A program made the position numbers and the translations under genes. This document shows, one piece after another, positions 26,032-35,690 of a stretch of DNA of 64,000 nucleotides. The notes beneath the pieces were generated by a model. The model worked only from the letters and a program-made list of their open reading frames with translations. It searched no databases and was not told where the DNA came from. Source of the stretch: Trinickia dabaoshanensis (GTDB lineage: Bacteria; Pseudomonadota; Gammaproteobacteria; Burkholderiales; Burkholderiaceae). Position 1 is the first letter of the stretch. Every line of letters starts with the position of its first letter. Location of the stretch: positions 1 to 64,000 of the forward strand of contig NZ_PNYA01000020.1 of NCBI RefSeq assembly GCF_002879885.1. The letters run 5' to 3'.

Positions 26032-28920
26032 ATGAAAGACGAGCGGCTCGGCTCGGATATTCGCGAAGCCCGGCGCGCGGCCACCGCGCCTCGCCTGCTC
26101 GCGCTCGTGCGATCGCTGACCGGCGAGATGCGCGGCGATGGACGAGCCAGCCCGGAGCCGGCGTTGGACGCGCAACTCGAGCGCGATCTCGGCTTCGATA
26201 GTCTCGCGCGCTCCGAATTGTTCATACGTCTCGAAGCGGCATTCGGCGTGCGTCTTTCCGTCGATACGTTTGCACGCGCGACGAGCTTGCGCGATTTGCT
26301 CGACGCACTGATCGCACAAGGGTCATCGCCGGCCGCAACACTGCCGGGCTCCTCGCCGCAAGGCGGTGAGGCCGTCAAGATAGCGGCGGCGCAAACGCGG
26401 GAACGATCGACATCGGATGGACTCGATAGCCCGGCACATGCCCAAACGTTGACCGAGGCGCTGCATTGGCATGCCGATCTTCACCCGGAGCGGACCCACG
26501 TCATCCTCGTCGAGCCCGACGGGCAGACGCAGTCTCCGCTCGATTACGGTGCCCTGAGAGCAAGCGCCATGCGAAAGGCGGGCGGTTTGCGCGCGCTGGG
26601 CGTCGATCCGGGCGACACCGTGGCATTGATGCTGCCGACGAGCCTCGAGTATTTCGTGACATTCACCGCGATCTTGCTGTGCGGCGCGATCGCGGTACCC
26701 ATCTATCCGCCGGCGCAGGCAACGCAACTCGAAGAGCACATCGAGCGGCACGCCGCGCTGCTCGAAAACGCGCAGGCGAAAGTACTCGTGACGTTCGATC
26801 GCGCGGAAACCGTCGGCCGTTTGCTGAAGGCGCGCGTCTCGACGATCCGTCACGTGCTCACGCCGGAGCGTATCGAAGCGCGCGAACTCGATACGATCGT
26901 CGCACGGCATGCCGGCGACATCGCCATGCTGCAATACACATCGGGCAGCACGGGGGCGCCGAAGGGGGTCATCCTTACGCACGGCAATCTGCTCGCGAAT
27001 ATCCGGGCAATGGGCGAGCGGATCGACGTGCGCGCCGACGACGTTCTCGTCAGTTGGCTGCCGCTGTATCACGACATGGGACTCATCGGCGCATGGCTCG
27101 CGCCGCTGTACTTCGGCATCACACTCGTCGTCACTTCGCCGCTCGCGTTCCTCGCGCGCCCCGCGCTGTGGCTGCAACTCGTGACGCGCTACCGAGGCAC
27201 GCTGACGGCCGCGCCGAACTTCGCTTACGCGCGATGCGCGGCGCATCTGAGCGAAGCCGAATCGGCAGCGCTCGATCTATCGTCGTTGCGGTTCTCGTTC
27301 TGCGGCGCGGAGCCCGTCAGCGCGCCGACGTTGCGCGCGTTCGCCGAGCGCATGCGCGCTGCGCGATTCGATGCCCGCGCGCTCGCGCCCGTCTACGGTT
27401 TGGCCGAAAACACGTTGGCGCTGACGTTTCCGCCCGCGTCGCGCGGCATCGTAACCGACCGTATCCTGCGCACCGCGTTCGCGCAATCGGGTGAAGCCGT
27501 GCGCGCGCTGAACGGCGACGAATCGCTCGAGATCGTGGGCTGCGGCTTTGCGTTGTCGAATGCGCAAATCCGCATCGTCGATGAAAACGGCGGCTTACAG
27601 CCCGATCGCCGCGTCGGCCGAATCGAATTTCGCGGGCCGGCCGCCACGCAAGGCTATTACCGCAATCCCGAACGCACGACGGAACTCTTCGACGGCGATT
27701 GGCTCGATAGCGGCGACCTCGGCTATTTGGCCGACGGCGAGCTATACGTTACCGGCCGCAAGAAAGACCTCATCATCCGCGGCGGCCGGCACTTCTTCCC
27801 TTACGAACTCGAAGATGCCGTGGGGCGACTATCCGGCGTCACGCCGGGTGGAGTCGCCGCCTGCGGAGAAACCGACCCGGTCAGCGGCACGCAACGTTTG
27901 ATCGTGTTCGTCGAAACGAGCGAAGCGGAGCAAGCGGCCCGTTCGCGCCTCATCGCCGAAGTCAACGCAACCGCGATTCGCTGTTTCGGCGCCCCGCCGG
28001 AGCGCATCGTACTCGCCCTGCCTCATACGATTCCGAAGACGCCGAGCGGCAAGATCCGGCACGCCGTCCTGCTCGAGCGCCATGCGCAAGGCGAGAAAAC
28101 CGGCCGAGCGCTGGCCGGGGAACGGCAGGCTTGGCGGCAAGCGGCCACGACGCTCGCGGGCAGCATCGTTCCGTTTGCTCGCCGTTCCTTGGGCCACGGC
28201 TCAACCCTCGCGCGCGGGCTCTGGTGCTGGGCGGTGGTCGCGGCGCTGGCGCCCATCGTTTGGTTGCGCATTGCTTGGCGCGCGGATTTCGAGCGCAATT
28301 GGCGCGTCGCCGCTCATGCCTCGCGCATCGTGCTTCGCGCGGCGGGCATCCGCGTCGAGCTCGATCCCGGCACGCTACCGAATACGAGCGTCATCATCGC
28401 GGCGAATCACGCGAGCTATGTCGATGCCGTGATATTGATCGCGACGTTACCGCGCCCCGTGCATTTCGTCGCCAAGCGAGAATTGGCATCGCGGCCGTTC
28501 GTCGGACGCTTGCTGCGCGCGCTCGGCGTGCGGTTCGTCGAACGCACCGATTACCGGACGAGCCTCGACGACGAAGCGCGGCTCGTCGAGCGGGCGGCCG
28601 CCGACGAAACGCTGCTGTTCTTTCCCGAGGGTACGTTCGTGCGCGCAGCCGGACTGCGGCCGTTCCGTTTCGGCGCCTTTCGCGCGGCGTGCGTGGCCGG
28701 GCGTTCGATCGTGCCCGTCGCACTGAACGGCGCACGCGCGACACTACGCGACGGCGATTGGTTCGTGCGCGCGGGTGAGGTGCGGGTCGCCATCTTGCCC
28801 GCGATCGCGCCGGCGGGGAGCGACTTCAGTGCCATGGCGCTGTTGCGCTCGCAAGTACACGACGTCATCCTTGCCCACTGCGGAGAACCCGAAGTGACGC
28901 AATCGAGCACGCGGTATTGA
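26032..28920 (+). CDS. ACP - AMP-dependent acyl ligase - PlsC acyltransferase fusion
   Basis: Three-module protein of 962 residues. Residues about 20-95 are an acyl-carrier domain with the phosphopantetheine serine in LGFDSLARSELF (Ser57). Residues about 135-690 are an acyl-AMP ligase of the fatty-acid type: the P-loop YTSGSTGAPKG is at about 303, then YHDMG and TGRKKDLIIRGGRHF. A hydrophobic anchor lies near 730-750. Residues about 770-950 are a PlsC-like glycerolipid acyltransferase with NHASYVD (the H-x4-D motif) and FPEGTF. A single chain could activate a fatty acid, load its own ACP and transfer it to a lysolipid, like Aas but with a different domain order. An FNR-type box lies 75 bp upstream. 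Confidence 0.88.
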   Translation: MKDERLGSDIREARRAATAPRLLALVRSLTGEMRGDGRASPEPALDAQLERDLGFDSLARSELFIRLEAAFGVRLSVDTFARATSLRDLLDALIAQGSSPAATLPGSSPQGGEAVKIAAAQTRERSTSDGLDSPAHAQTLTEALHWHADLHPERTHVILVEPDGQTQSPLDYGALRASAMRKAGGLRALGVDPGDTVALMLPTSLEYFVTFTAILLCGAIAVPIYPPAQATQLEEHIERHAALLENAQAKVLVTFDRAETVGRLLKARVSTIRHVLTPERIEARELDTIVARHAGDIAMLQYTSGSTGAPKGVILTHGNLLANIRAMGERIDVRADDVLVSWLPLYHDMGLIGAWLAPLYFGITLVVTSPLAFLARPALWLQLVTRYRGTLTAAPNFAYARCAAHLSEAESAALDLSSLRFSFCGAEPVSAPTLRAFAERMRAARFDARALAPVYGLAENTLALTFPPASRGIVTDRILRTAFAQSGEAVRALNGDESLEIVGCGFALSNAQIRIVDENGGLQPDRRVGRIEFRGPAATQGYYRNPERTTELFDGDWLDSGDLGYLADGELYVTGRKKDLIIRGGRHFFPYELEDAVGRLSGVTPGGVAACGETDPVSGTQRLIVFVETSEAEQAARSRLIAEVNATAIRCFGAPPERIVLALPHTIPKTPSGKIRHAVLLERHAQGEKTGRALAGERQAWRQAATTLAGSIVPFARRSLGHGSTLARGLWCWAVVAALAPIVWLRIAWRADFERNWRVAAHASRIVLRAAGIRVELDPGTLPNTSVIIAANHASYVDAVILIATLPRPVHFVAKRELASRPFVGRLLRALGVRFVERTDYRTSLDDEARLVERAAADETLLFFPEGTFVRAAGLRPFRFGAFRAACVAGRSIVPVALNGARATLRDGDWFVRAGEVRVAILPAIAPAGSDFSAMALLRSQVHDVILAHCGEPEVTQSSTRY

Positions 28921-28951
28921 GTATCGAGCACACCGCCGGCCGGCCCGGGCA

Positions 28952-30490
28952 TCAGCGCGTGCCGGGCACCTCGACCGCTTCCCGGGGCACCGATAACCGT
29001 ATCGCGAAGCCGCCGCCGGCCACGCTTCCGATCACGACCGTGCCGCCCAGCCTTCGTACGCGATCGCGGATGCCGGCCAATCCCGAGGGGCTCGGACGCC
29101 CTACGTGAGGATCGGTGGTATCGATGCCCGAGCCGTTGTCCGAGATCGCCACATCGCACATGGTGGAGGTGCAAATCAACTCGATCTCGACCGTCGTTGC
29201 ACCGTGCGCGTGCCGCACGACGTTCGTCAGAGCCTCTTGCACGATGCGGAAGATCGCCGTGGACGCGGCATCGTTGAAGACGACGTCCTCGGCATTGCTT
29301 ACGATGTCGATGCTCAGGCGCGAGCGCTGACGGAAGTCATCCACGAGCCATTCGAGCGCGGGCAACAAGCCGAGGTCGTCGAGCACCGCGGGCCGCAGAC
29401 CGGCCGCGAGCCGCCGCACCGACGCAATGGCGTGATCGACCGCTTCGCGCATCGCCTGGGCACGAATACGCAACGCGTTTTGCTCGTCCTCACCGTGCGG
29501 CGCTTGGGCCGAACTAAACGCGGTCAAGTCCATCTTCAATGCGGTGAGTTGCTGCCCGAGATCGTCGTGCAATTCGCGCGCAATGCGTTTCTTTTCTTCT
29601 TCGCGGGTTGCTTCGATACGCGCGGCCAATTCGCTCGCGTATTCGAGTTGACGCAACTGATTGCGCTCGGTGATGTCGCGCACGACTTTGGCGAATCCCA
29701 CCAATTCGCCCGACAGGCCGTATACGGCCGTCACGACGACGTTCGCGCAAAAGCGCGACCCGTCTTTACGCAGGCGCCACCCCTCCCGTTCGATACGTCC
29801 GTACGCGGCGGCATCCGCCAATTCGCGCTCGGGCTCCCGCGCCGAGATCCCTTCGATCGGATAAAAGCGGGAGAAATGCCGGCCGATGATTTCCGCGGCA
29901 TGAAAGCCGAGCACACGTGTCGCGCCGCCGTTCCAACTCGTCACCTGGCCCTGCGGATTGAGCATGAAGATCGCATCCTCGACCGCATCCATGAGCCGCC
30001 GCATGCGCTCCTCGCTTTGCCGCAGTTGCTCCTCCGTGCGCCTGCGCTCGGTCAAATCGCGCGTGATCTTGGCGAACCCGAGCAGTTCGCCGTCCTTATC
30101 GCGCAGCGCGGTAATGACGACGTTGGCCCAAAAGCGCGAGCCGTCCTTGCGCACGCGCCAGCCCTCGTCCTCCCACCGCCCTAGCTCCGCCGCGCGGCGC
30201 AGCTCCTCGGCCGGATAGCCTCGCGCCGCGACTTCCTCCGGGTAAAACACCGAGAAATGACGCCCGATGATTTCCTCGGCGCGGTAGCCCTTGATCCGCT
30301 CGGCGCCCGCGTTCCACGTCGCGATCCGGCCCTTCGCATCGAGCAGAAAGATCGCGTAGTCCTTGATGGCATTGACCATCACGCGGTAGCGGTCCTCGGG
30401 CGAGATGCGGGCGAGGGAAGGAACGTCGCCATGCCCATTCGATGGTATCGGCTCACTAGTCACGGACCGCCCCTGATTTGAGGAATGCAC
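28952..30490 (-). CDS. PAS-PAS histidine kinase (NarX/HisKA_3 type)
   Basis: Cytoplasmic sensor kinase of 512 residues with no membrane segment. Two PAS domains at about 35-155 and 165-280 are near-duplicates (IIGRHFSVFYPEE, IIGRHFSRFYPIEG; WRVRKDGSRFWANVV, WRLRKDGSRFCANVV). Then comes the HisKA_3 dimerisation region RIARELHDDLGQQLTALKMD with the phospho-accepting His, and a HATPase (EALTNVVRHAH; DNGSGI; GLAGIRDRVRRLGG). ATG 30490 lacks a Shine-Dalgarno; GTG 30463 has GGGGCGG upstream and may be the true start. No response regulator with an output domain is adjacent; a REC-only gene is divergent at 30683. Confidence 0.92.
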   Translation of the reverse strand: MHSSNQGRSVTSEPIPSNGHGDVPSLARISPEDRYRVMVNAIKDYAIFLLDAKGRIATWNAGAERIKGYRAEEIIGRHFSVFYPEEVAARGYPAEELRRAAELGRWEDEGWRVRKDGSRFWANVVITALRDKDGELLGFAKITRDLTERRRTEEQLRQSEERMRRLMDAVEDAIFMLNPQGQVTSWNGGATRVLGFHAAEIIGRHFSRFYPIEGISAREPERELADAAAYGRIEREGWRLRKDGSRFCANVVVTAVYGLSGELVGFAKVVRDITERNQLRQLEYASELAARIEATREEEKKRIARELHDDLGQQLTALKMDLTAFSSAQAPHGEDEQNALRIRAQAMREAVDHAIASVRRLAAGLRPAVLDDLGLLPALEWLVDDFRQRSRLSIDIVSNAEDVVFNDAASTAIFRIVQEALTNVVRHAHGATTVEIELICTSTMCDVAISDNGSGIDTTDPHVGRPSPSGLAGIRDRVRRLGGTVVIGSVAGGGFAIRLSVPREAVEVPGTR

Positions 30491-30682
30491 GAACGATACG
30501 TCAGTCTAGCGCTCGCGACCGATTGCCGCCATCCGGCGATGCAAACGTTTGCTCCGAACGCCGTGTAAGGCATGTCCGACAAGCCCTTACAAAAACGCAC
30601 AAGAATCAAATCCATGGCTGATTTTCACGGGTTACCGTTTCCCGGACACTGCAAGCGTGAACCGGAAGAGTTGGTTGTGATC

Positions 30683-31069
30683 ATGAAGGTATTACTTGTA
30701 GAGGACTACGCGCCGATCCGCGAACGCTTATGCGACCTCGTTCGGACCGTTCCCGGCGCCCATATCGTGGCCGAAGCCGATGAGCCGTCGTTGGCGCTCG
30801 CCGCCATCCAGGCGAGCGATCCCGCGGTGGTCATTATCGATTTGCAATTGAAAGCCGGCACGAGCGGCCTGACGATATTGAAATGGGTGCGGCAGCATCG
30901 GCCCGGTATCGAAGTCATCGTCCTGAGCAATTCGGCGTACGCGCAAATGCGCAAGTTGTGCTTGGAGCTCGGTGCCCGGCTCTTCTTGGACAAAGCAAGC
31001 GAGTTCGCCCAATTGCGTGGCGCGCTGATCGAGTTGGCAGAGCGCTTCGCCCCGCCGCCGTTATCTTGA
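30683..31069 (+). CDS. REC-only response regulator
   Basis: Receiver domain of 128 residues, MKVLLVEDYAPIRERLCDL, with phospho-acceptor Asp in VVIIDLQLKAG, the Ser/Thr in VIVLSNSAYAQM and the Lys in LFLDKASEF. ATG 30683 has GGAAGAG about 10 nt upstream; the frame is open further up, but the extra residues are not conserved in type. It closely resembles the REC-only protein at 43611 (both end in a DK-x2-EF loop), so the two are paralogous. The divergent PAS kinase is a candidate phosphodonor. Confidence 0.87.
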   Translation: MKVLLVEDYAPIRERLCDLVRTVPGAHIVAEADEPSLALAAIQASDPAVVIIDLQLKAGTSGLTILKWVRQHRPGIEVIVLSNSAYAQMRKLCLELGARLFLDKASEFAQLRGALIELAERFAPPPLS

Positions 31070-31144
31070 AGTGGGAGGCACCGGGCACGGTGCATTTCGC
31101 ATAGCTTTCCGTCTGCTATCGATTTGCCTTCGTCCCCAATAGCC

Positions 31145-33112
31145 TCAATGCGCCGCGGTATGCGGCGCGGTATCGGGCGCTTTTTCGTGCGCCGCGCCGG
31201 GCTCGGGATCGGCTCGCCCGACCGGCGGCGCAGGCCGGTCGCTCGGCGGCACCGCGGCTGAACTCGTCGCGCACGCGCCCGGCAGTTCGCCCTCGATCAA
31301 CTGCAAGAGCGTCTCGTGGTCCAGGACCTCGCATTCGAGCAGCCGCCGGGCGATCCTCTCGAGCGGCGCGCGCCGCTCGCGCAGCGTACGTTCGACGCGC
31401 TCGTGCGCCTCGCGCAACAGCCGCCTGACCTCCTCGTCCACGAGCCGGGCCGTGCTCTCGCTGTAGCGCGTGCCGTCGCCCGGGACGGGATACGTCGTCG
31501 AACCGAGCGTGGTCAGCCCCAACCGTTCGCTCATGCCGTAACGCTCCACCATATGGCGCGCCATGGCGGTCGCGCGATCGAGATCGTTCTCGGCGCCCGT
31601 CGATACGTCGCCGAACATGATTTCTTCGGCCACCCGGCCGCCGAGCAGTGCGTCGAGCCGGTCGAGCAGCTCGCTCTTGCGCAGCACATAGCGGTCTTCG
31701 GTCGGCACTTGCTGCGTGTAGCCGAGCGCGGCCACGCCGCGCGGAATGATCGACACCTTCTTCACGGGATCGCAATGCGCCCGGCTTTGGGCGACCAAGG
31801 CATGGCCGGCTTCGTGGTGCGCGATGATGACCTTCTCTTGTGCGTTCATGACCCGGCTCTTGCGCTCCATGCCGGCCATCGCGCGGTCGATCGCCTCGTC
31901 GAAGTCGGACATCTCCACGGCCGGCTTCTCGAGTTCGGCCGCATGCAACGCGGCTTCATTGACGACGTTCGCCAAATCGGCGCCGACGAACCCGGGCGTG
32001 CGCGAAGCAAGCTCGGCCAAATCGACGTCGGGCGCGAGCTTGACGTGCTTCACATGGACCGACAAGATTTGCCGCCGCCCGACAAGGTCGGGGCGGTCGA
32101 TCGCGATATGGCGATCGAAACGCCCGGGCCGAAGCAGCGCGGGATCGAGGATTTCCGGGCGGTTGGTCGCCGCCATGATGATGACGCCCGAGTTCGGCTG
32201 AAAGCCGTCCATTTCGACGAGCAGTTGATTGAGCGTTTGTTCGCGCTCGTCGTTGCCCGAACTGACGCCCGCGCCGCGCACCTTGCCGAGCGCATCGAGC
32301 TCGTCGATGAACACGATGCAAGGCGCCTTTTGCTGCGCTTGCTCGAATAGATCGCGCACCCGCGCGGCGCCGACGCCTACGAACATTTCGACGAACGCCG
32401 AGCCGCTGATCGAGAAGAACGGCACCGACGCCTCGCCGGCCACGGCCTTGGCCAGCAACGTCTTGCCGGTCCCCGGCGCGCCGACGATCAGCACGCCTTT
32501 CGGAATCTTGCCGCCGAGCCGGCGGTAACGCTCCGAGTTGCGCAAGAATTCGACGATCTGCCGCAATTCGGCTTTCGCCTCGTCGATGCCGGCAATGTCG
32601 TCGAACGTCACGCCCGTCTCCTTTTGCACGTAGACGCGCGGCTTACTCTTGCCGACACCCATGAAGTCCTGCATCGCCCCGCCTCCCCCGCGCCGCATCA
32701 GCAAACTCCAGACGAAGAAGAACGCCATCACGGGCACGATCCAAGAAAGCAGCGTTCCCATCCACGTGCTATCGCTCGCGCCTCGATAGCGGATACCCGC
32801 CTGGGCCAACTCATCGGTCAGACGATCGTCGGCTACCCGCGTGGTCGTAAAGCGCCAAGGCGATCCTTGCGCTTGCAGCGCCTTCGCGGCCGAGGCCGGC
32901 AGCAAGGCGCTCGCGCCGGGCATGCGCACGGTACCGGTGATCTGCGTCGGCGTGATCTCGAGGTCGTCGACTTGACGCGCGGCGACCAAACGGCGGAAGT
33001 CGCTGTAGTCCACCGGCTGGGCCGGCGCGCGCAGGGTGAGCAATTGAAAAGCGATCAGCACGAGCAAGCTGACCGTAAGCAATGTGCTGACCAAATCGTT
33101 CTTGCGGTCCAT
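31145..33112 (-). CDS. ftsH: FtsH-family membrane AAA+ zinc metalloprotease
   Basis: Membrane-anchored protease of 655 residues that unfolds and degrades membrane and regulatory proteins. There are two TM segments (about 9-28 and 117-138) with a periplasmic region between them. The AAA module has Walker A GAPGTGKT at 211-218, Walker [10 protein letters not shown] and the second-region-of-homology arginine (RPGRFDRHI). The zinc-site HEAGH is at 433-437. The C-terminal tail is rich in Pro/Ala/His. It is not beside the usual housekeeping neighbours (rrmJ, folP, glmM), so this is probably an accessory paralogue within the stress cluster. No good Shine-Dalgarno is seen before 33112. Confidence 0.92.
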   Translation of the reverse strand: MDRKNDLVSTLLTVSLLVLIAFQLLTLRAPAQPVDYSDFRRLVAARQVDDLEITPTQITGTVRMPGASALLPASAAKALQAQGSPWRFTTTRVADDRLTDELAQAGIRYRGASDSTWMGTLLSWIVPVMAFFFVWSLLMRRGGGGAMQDFMGVGKSKPRVYVQKETGVTFDDIAGIDEAKAELRQIVEFLRNSERYRRLGGKIPKGVLIVGAPGTGKTLLAKAVAGEASVPFFSISGSAFVEMFVGVGAARVRDLFEQAQQKAPCIVFIDELDALGKVRGAGVSSGNDEREQTLNQLLVEMDGFQPNSGVIIMAATNRPEILDPALLRPGRFDRHIAIDRPDLVGRRQILSVHVKHVKLAPDVDLAELASRTPGFVGADLANVVNEAALHAAELEKPAVEMSDFDEAIDRAMAGMERKSRVMNAQEKVIIAHHEAGHALVAQSRAHCDPVKKVSIIPRGVAALGYTQQVPTEDRYVLRKSELLDRLDALLGGRVAEEIMFGDVSTGAENDLDRATAMARHMVERYGMSERLGLTTLGSTTYPVPGDGTRYSESTARLVDEEVRRLLREAHERVERTLRERRAPLERIARRLLECEVLDHETLLQLIEGELPGACATSSAAVPPSDRPAPPVGRADPEPGAAHEKAPDTAPHTAAH

Positions 33113-33168
33113 GGCGGCGATTAGGGCAAAGCCAAATTTTCACTGTACGCGGCACCGCAACGCGTGGA

Positions 33169-33182
33169 TTGACACATATCAA
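33169..33182. promoter_or_regulatory. FNR/ANR-type box upstream of small membrane protein
   Basis: TTGACACATATCAA is a perfect TTGA-N6-TCAA palindrome. Its centre is 41.5 bp from a predicted start point near 33217, where TAGAGT (33205-33210) can act as -10. This is class II activator geometry for the plus-strand gene at 33236. It also lies 57 bp upstream of the divergent ftsH start. Confidence 0.7.
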
Positions 33183-33235
33183 ATGCGCGAAAAGAGCGCT
33201 AATCTAGAGTGAAATCGTCACCGAAGGAGGTCACG

Positions 33236-33607
33236 ATGCAACAGGTTCATCATTTCCATCCGGAATTGCGGCACGCGACGAAGCCCACCTACGTCGCCAG
33301 CTACGTGTTTCCCCTGCTGTTCGTCGTGTATGAGGTTTATCGCGTCGGCTATTGGATCGCCATGCACGGCGTCGATTTTTCCAATTACCACTCGATGGGT
33401 TACGAGTATCTGCTGATGATCGCGATATTCGTCGTGCAAGTCGTGGCCGAGGCGGCGTTTCTCGCCGTCGCGTGGCTCGGCCGGCATCCCGATCTCGAGC
33501 ACCGGCTCACGAATCTGGCGATGGGCTTGCTCTGCTCGCTGATCGTGCTGGGCTTCGATTACGGACTGCAAACCGCATTTCGAAGCGCAGCCACGTCGTT
33601 GAATTGA
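33236..33607 (+). CDS. Small inner-membrane protein of unknown function
   Basis: Protein of 123 residues starting MQQVHHFHPELRHATKPTYV, chosen because AAGGAGGTCACG abuts ATG 33236. Three hydrophobic helices are visible at about 24-44, 60-84 and 95-113, with a His-rich N-terminus (HHFHPELRH) that might bind metal. I do not recognise the family. An FNR-type box with matching -10 precedes it, so oxygen limitation probably induces it. It is followed by the convergent Usp gene. Confidence 0.75.
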   Translation: MQQVHHFHPELRHATKPTYVASYVFPLLFVVYEVYRVGYWIAMHGVDFSNYHSMGYEYLLMIAIFVVQVVAEAAFLAVAWLGRHPDLEHRLTNLAMGLLCSLIVLGFDYGLQTAFRSAATSLN

Positions 33608-33638
33608 AGGCGTGAATCGAAGCGGTGATCGAAGCCGG

Positions 33639-34106
33639 CTATGCCGGCTGCTCCGCCTCGGGCTCGGCGCGCACGAGCATCACCGGGCACGTCGAAAACC
33701 GCAGGAATCGCTCGGACACGCTGCCGAGCACGAGCCTAGGCACGCCGCGCCGGCCGTGCGTGCCCATGACGACGAGATCGGCACCGATATGCTCCGCGTG
33801 GCGTTGCAGGCAGGTGGCGACGTCGTCGGCCATGCTTTCCGTCTCGACCATTTCCTCTTCGCCTTGGACGCCGCCCGCCACGAGCGCGGCGTGCACCTGG
33901 CCGAGCGCCGAGCGGCCGTCGCCGCGTAAGGCGTCGAGCAACGCTTGCGGGTCGTAGTATCCGCCGTAGTTGAATAGCGCCGATTTGTCGACGACATAGA
34001 CCGCATGAATCTTCGCGTGCGCGAGCGCCGCGAGTCGCAGCGCTTCCTCGATCGCGCGTTTGGACGATGAGCTGCCGTCCACGGCGAGCATGATATTGCG
34101 ATACAT
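33639..34106 (-). CDS. Universal stress protein (single UspA domain)
   Basis: A 155-residue UspA-fold protein: MYRNIMLAVDGSSSSKRAIEEAL at the N-terminus and the ATP-binding signature GADLVVMGTHGRRGVPRLVLGSVSERFL (G-2x-G-9x-G-S) near residues 108-137. Members of this group bind ATP and support survival in starvation and anoxia. AAGGAGAAACACC precedes ATG 34106. It is the downstream gene of a minus-strand run beginning with the triple-BON gene at 35309. Confidence 0.92.
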   Translation of the reverse strand: MYRNIMLAVDGSSSSKRAIEEALRLAALAHAKIHAVYVVDKSALFNYGGYYDPQALLDALRGDGRSALGQVHAALVAGGVQGEEEMVETESMADDVATCLQRHAEHIGADLVVMGTHGRRGVPRLVLGSVSERFLRFSTCPVMLVRAEPEAEQPA

Positions 34107-34190
34107 GGTGTTTCTCCTTGTCGTCGACTTAGATACGTTGCACGTCGCGCTCCGGGACGCAGCGCGTGACGGCTCCAGGGTTGCTGCAAT

Positions 34191-34628
34191 TCATTGCGCT
34201 TTCAGGTGTAGATCGAGCCGGGCCGTTCCATGCGCAGGCACGACGACCGTATGCGTCACGCTCGCCTGGCCGCTCGTCGCGCTCACGCGGTAATGCCCGG
34301 CCGACAAGCGCACGAGCAAGATCGGCCCGTCCGTGCGCGCCGAAAACACGGGCTTTCCGGCCGCGGAGGCGATCGCCACGTCGACGTCCGACAGATATTC
34401 GCCGCCCGCTCCGGCCACCATCACGCGCAAACTGTATTGCGCGGCCATCTTGTTCATGGCCGCGACCTCGTCTTCGCCGATGCCGCCGCTCACATACGCG
34501 ATGCCGTGCTGCATCAAGACCGACGGCTCCGTCGGCGTCGCGTCCGTTTGCGCCATCACGCCCGTGGCGCAGAGCAGCGCCGCTGCCGCGCCCAGGCCCG
34601 CCGCCGCCATTCGATATCGCTTCGACAT
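34191..34628 (-). CDS. Exported protein of unknown function
   Basis: Protein of 145 residues with a clear signal peptide (MSKRYRMAAAGLGAAAALLC, cleavage near GVMAQ). The mature part alternates strands resembling a carboxypeptidase-regulatory or Ig-like sandwich (VDVAIASAAGKPVFSARTDG, then LLVRLSAGHYRVSAT and a basic/Leu C-terminus). It lies 30 bp downstream of the triple-BON gene and 84 bp before the Usp gene, so the three are probably co-transcribed. No known family is recognised with confidence. Confidence 0.7.
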   Translation of the reverse strand: MSKRYRMAAAGLGAAAALLCATGVMAQTDATPTEPSVLMQHGIAYVSGGIGEDEVAAMNKMAAQYSLRVMVAGAGGEYLSDVDVAIASAAGKPVFSARTDGPILLVRLSAGHYRVSATSGQASVTHTVVVPAHGTARLDLHLKAQ

Positions 34629-34658
34629 AATCTATACGCTCCGTTGTGCAGCACTGCC

Positions 34659-35309
34659 TTACTCGACCGTCAACCGGTCGACCACTTCGCGCACGCCGCG
34701 CGTTGCCCATGCGACGCCTTCGGCGGCCCGCTTCTCGGCGAGCGAATGGACGGCGCCGGAGAGCGTCACGACGCCGTCGCGCACCTCGATGTTCATGCGT
34801 TGCGCGTCCGCGCGGGCCCGGCGCTTGAGTGCGCCCGCGATCTTCGCCTCGACGTCGGCCGCATCCGCATCGGAGCGAACCTCGATCCGGTTGACGATCC
34901 CCAAGACGCCGCGCAGACGCCCCACCGCGATTTCCGCCGCGCGGCGTTGATAGCCCCACTCGAGCGTGCCGCTCAGCGTGAGACAGCCGCGATCGGCTTT
35001 GACGCTGATCGCCCCGGGCGGCAAGCCGTCGGTGGCGTCGAGCACGGCCGTGGCCGAGGCGGCGATCGCCTCGTCGGCACGCGTTTGCTCGGCCGGGGGC
35101 GAGATATCGAGCCGAACGGCGAATGCCCGCACGCCATCCACGCGCTGCACCGCTTTTTCCACGGCGATCTTGTGCGCATAGCTCGGCACCGTGCCGGTCA
35201 GCGTCGCCAAGCGATCGTGGACGGCGACCTCGATGCCGCGCTCGTCGACGGCGGGGTCCCATTGCAACTCTTCGACTATGTCTTGCCGCAGTTCATCGTC
35301 GGACTTCAT
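34659..35309 (-). CDS. Triple BON domain protein
   Basis: Cytoplasmic-looking protein of 216 residues with three BON domains (about 1-70, 78-145 and 148-216). Each ends in a V-x-L-x-G-x-V strand and a hydrophobic helix (VDGVRAFAVRLD, LRGVLGIVNRIEV, TRGVREVVDRLTVE). ATG 35309 (MKSDDELRQDIVEELQWDPA) is preferred over 35315 because GGAG is 7 nt before it and the paralogue at 37645 starts MKTDRQLKQEVEEEL. BON proteins bind phospholipid surfaces and are linked to osmotic and envelope protection. An FNR-type box lies about 122 bp upstream. Confidence 0.88.
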   Translation of the reverse strand: MKSDDELRQDIVEELQWDPAVDERGIEVAVHDRLATLTGTVPSYAHKIAVEKAVQRVDGVRAFAVRLDISPPAEQTRADEAIAASATAVLDATDGLPPGAISVKADRGCLTLSGTLEWGYQRRAAEIAVGRLRGVLGIVNRIEVRSDADAADVEAKIAGALKRRARADAQRMNIEVRDGVVTLSGAVHSLAEKRAAEGVAWATRGVREVVDRLTVE

Positions 35310-35690
35310 CGACATGCTCCGTCACAGTGGGGGATTGGGTCGGCCAATCGCCGCTATCGAAACGATCGAACGTCGGCAAGCGCTTGGCCACCTCCATAGC
35401 ATCGCTCAGCGGCGCGCGGGCGCATTGATTCCGATCAAGCTCAGCGCGCCGGCGGCGGGTGAAGATGGCAACCATCGGCCGCGCGCCCAAGCTCGAGATA
35501 CCCGACATGCCGCCCCTTTGTAGGCAAATGCCGACAACGACACCCGCCCGCCTACGCGAAGTTCGGCAGGAACTTATTTGCAAGGCCCGGCGCTCGACCA
35601 ATACTGCAGACATCGGATACCGCATCCGTTCAGCCGGGCCCCAACCGAATACCGCCCGGCTCGCGACGAAACGCCATACGGAGAACCGCC
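35310..35690. promoter_or_regulatory. Divergent intergenic region with FNR-type box
   Basis: These 381 bp separate the minus-strand triple-BON gene from the plus-strand 65-residue gene. I see no convincing coding frame. An FNR-type palindrome TTGATTCCGATCAA lies at 35425-35438 and is better placed for the minus-strand BON operon than for the plus-strand gene, whose start is 253 bp away. Confidence 0.55.
35425..35438. promoter_or_regulatory. FNR/ANR-type box upstream of triple-BON operon
   Basis: TTGATTCCGATCAA is the exact E. coli FNR consensus TTGAT-N4-ATCAA. It lies about 116 bp upstream of the start at 35309 on the minus strand. A weak TATGGA-like -10 is near 35399-35394. Confidence 0.7.
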
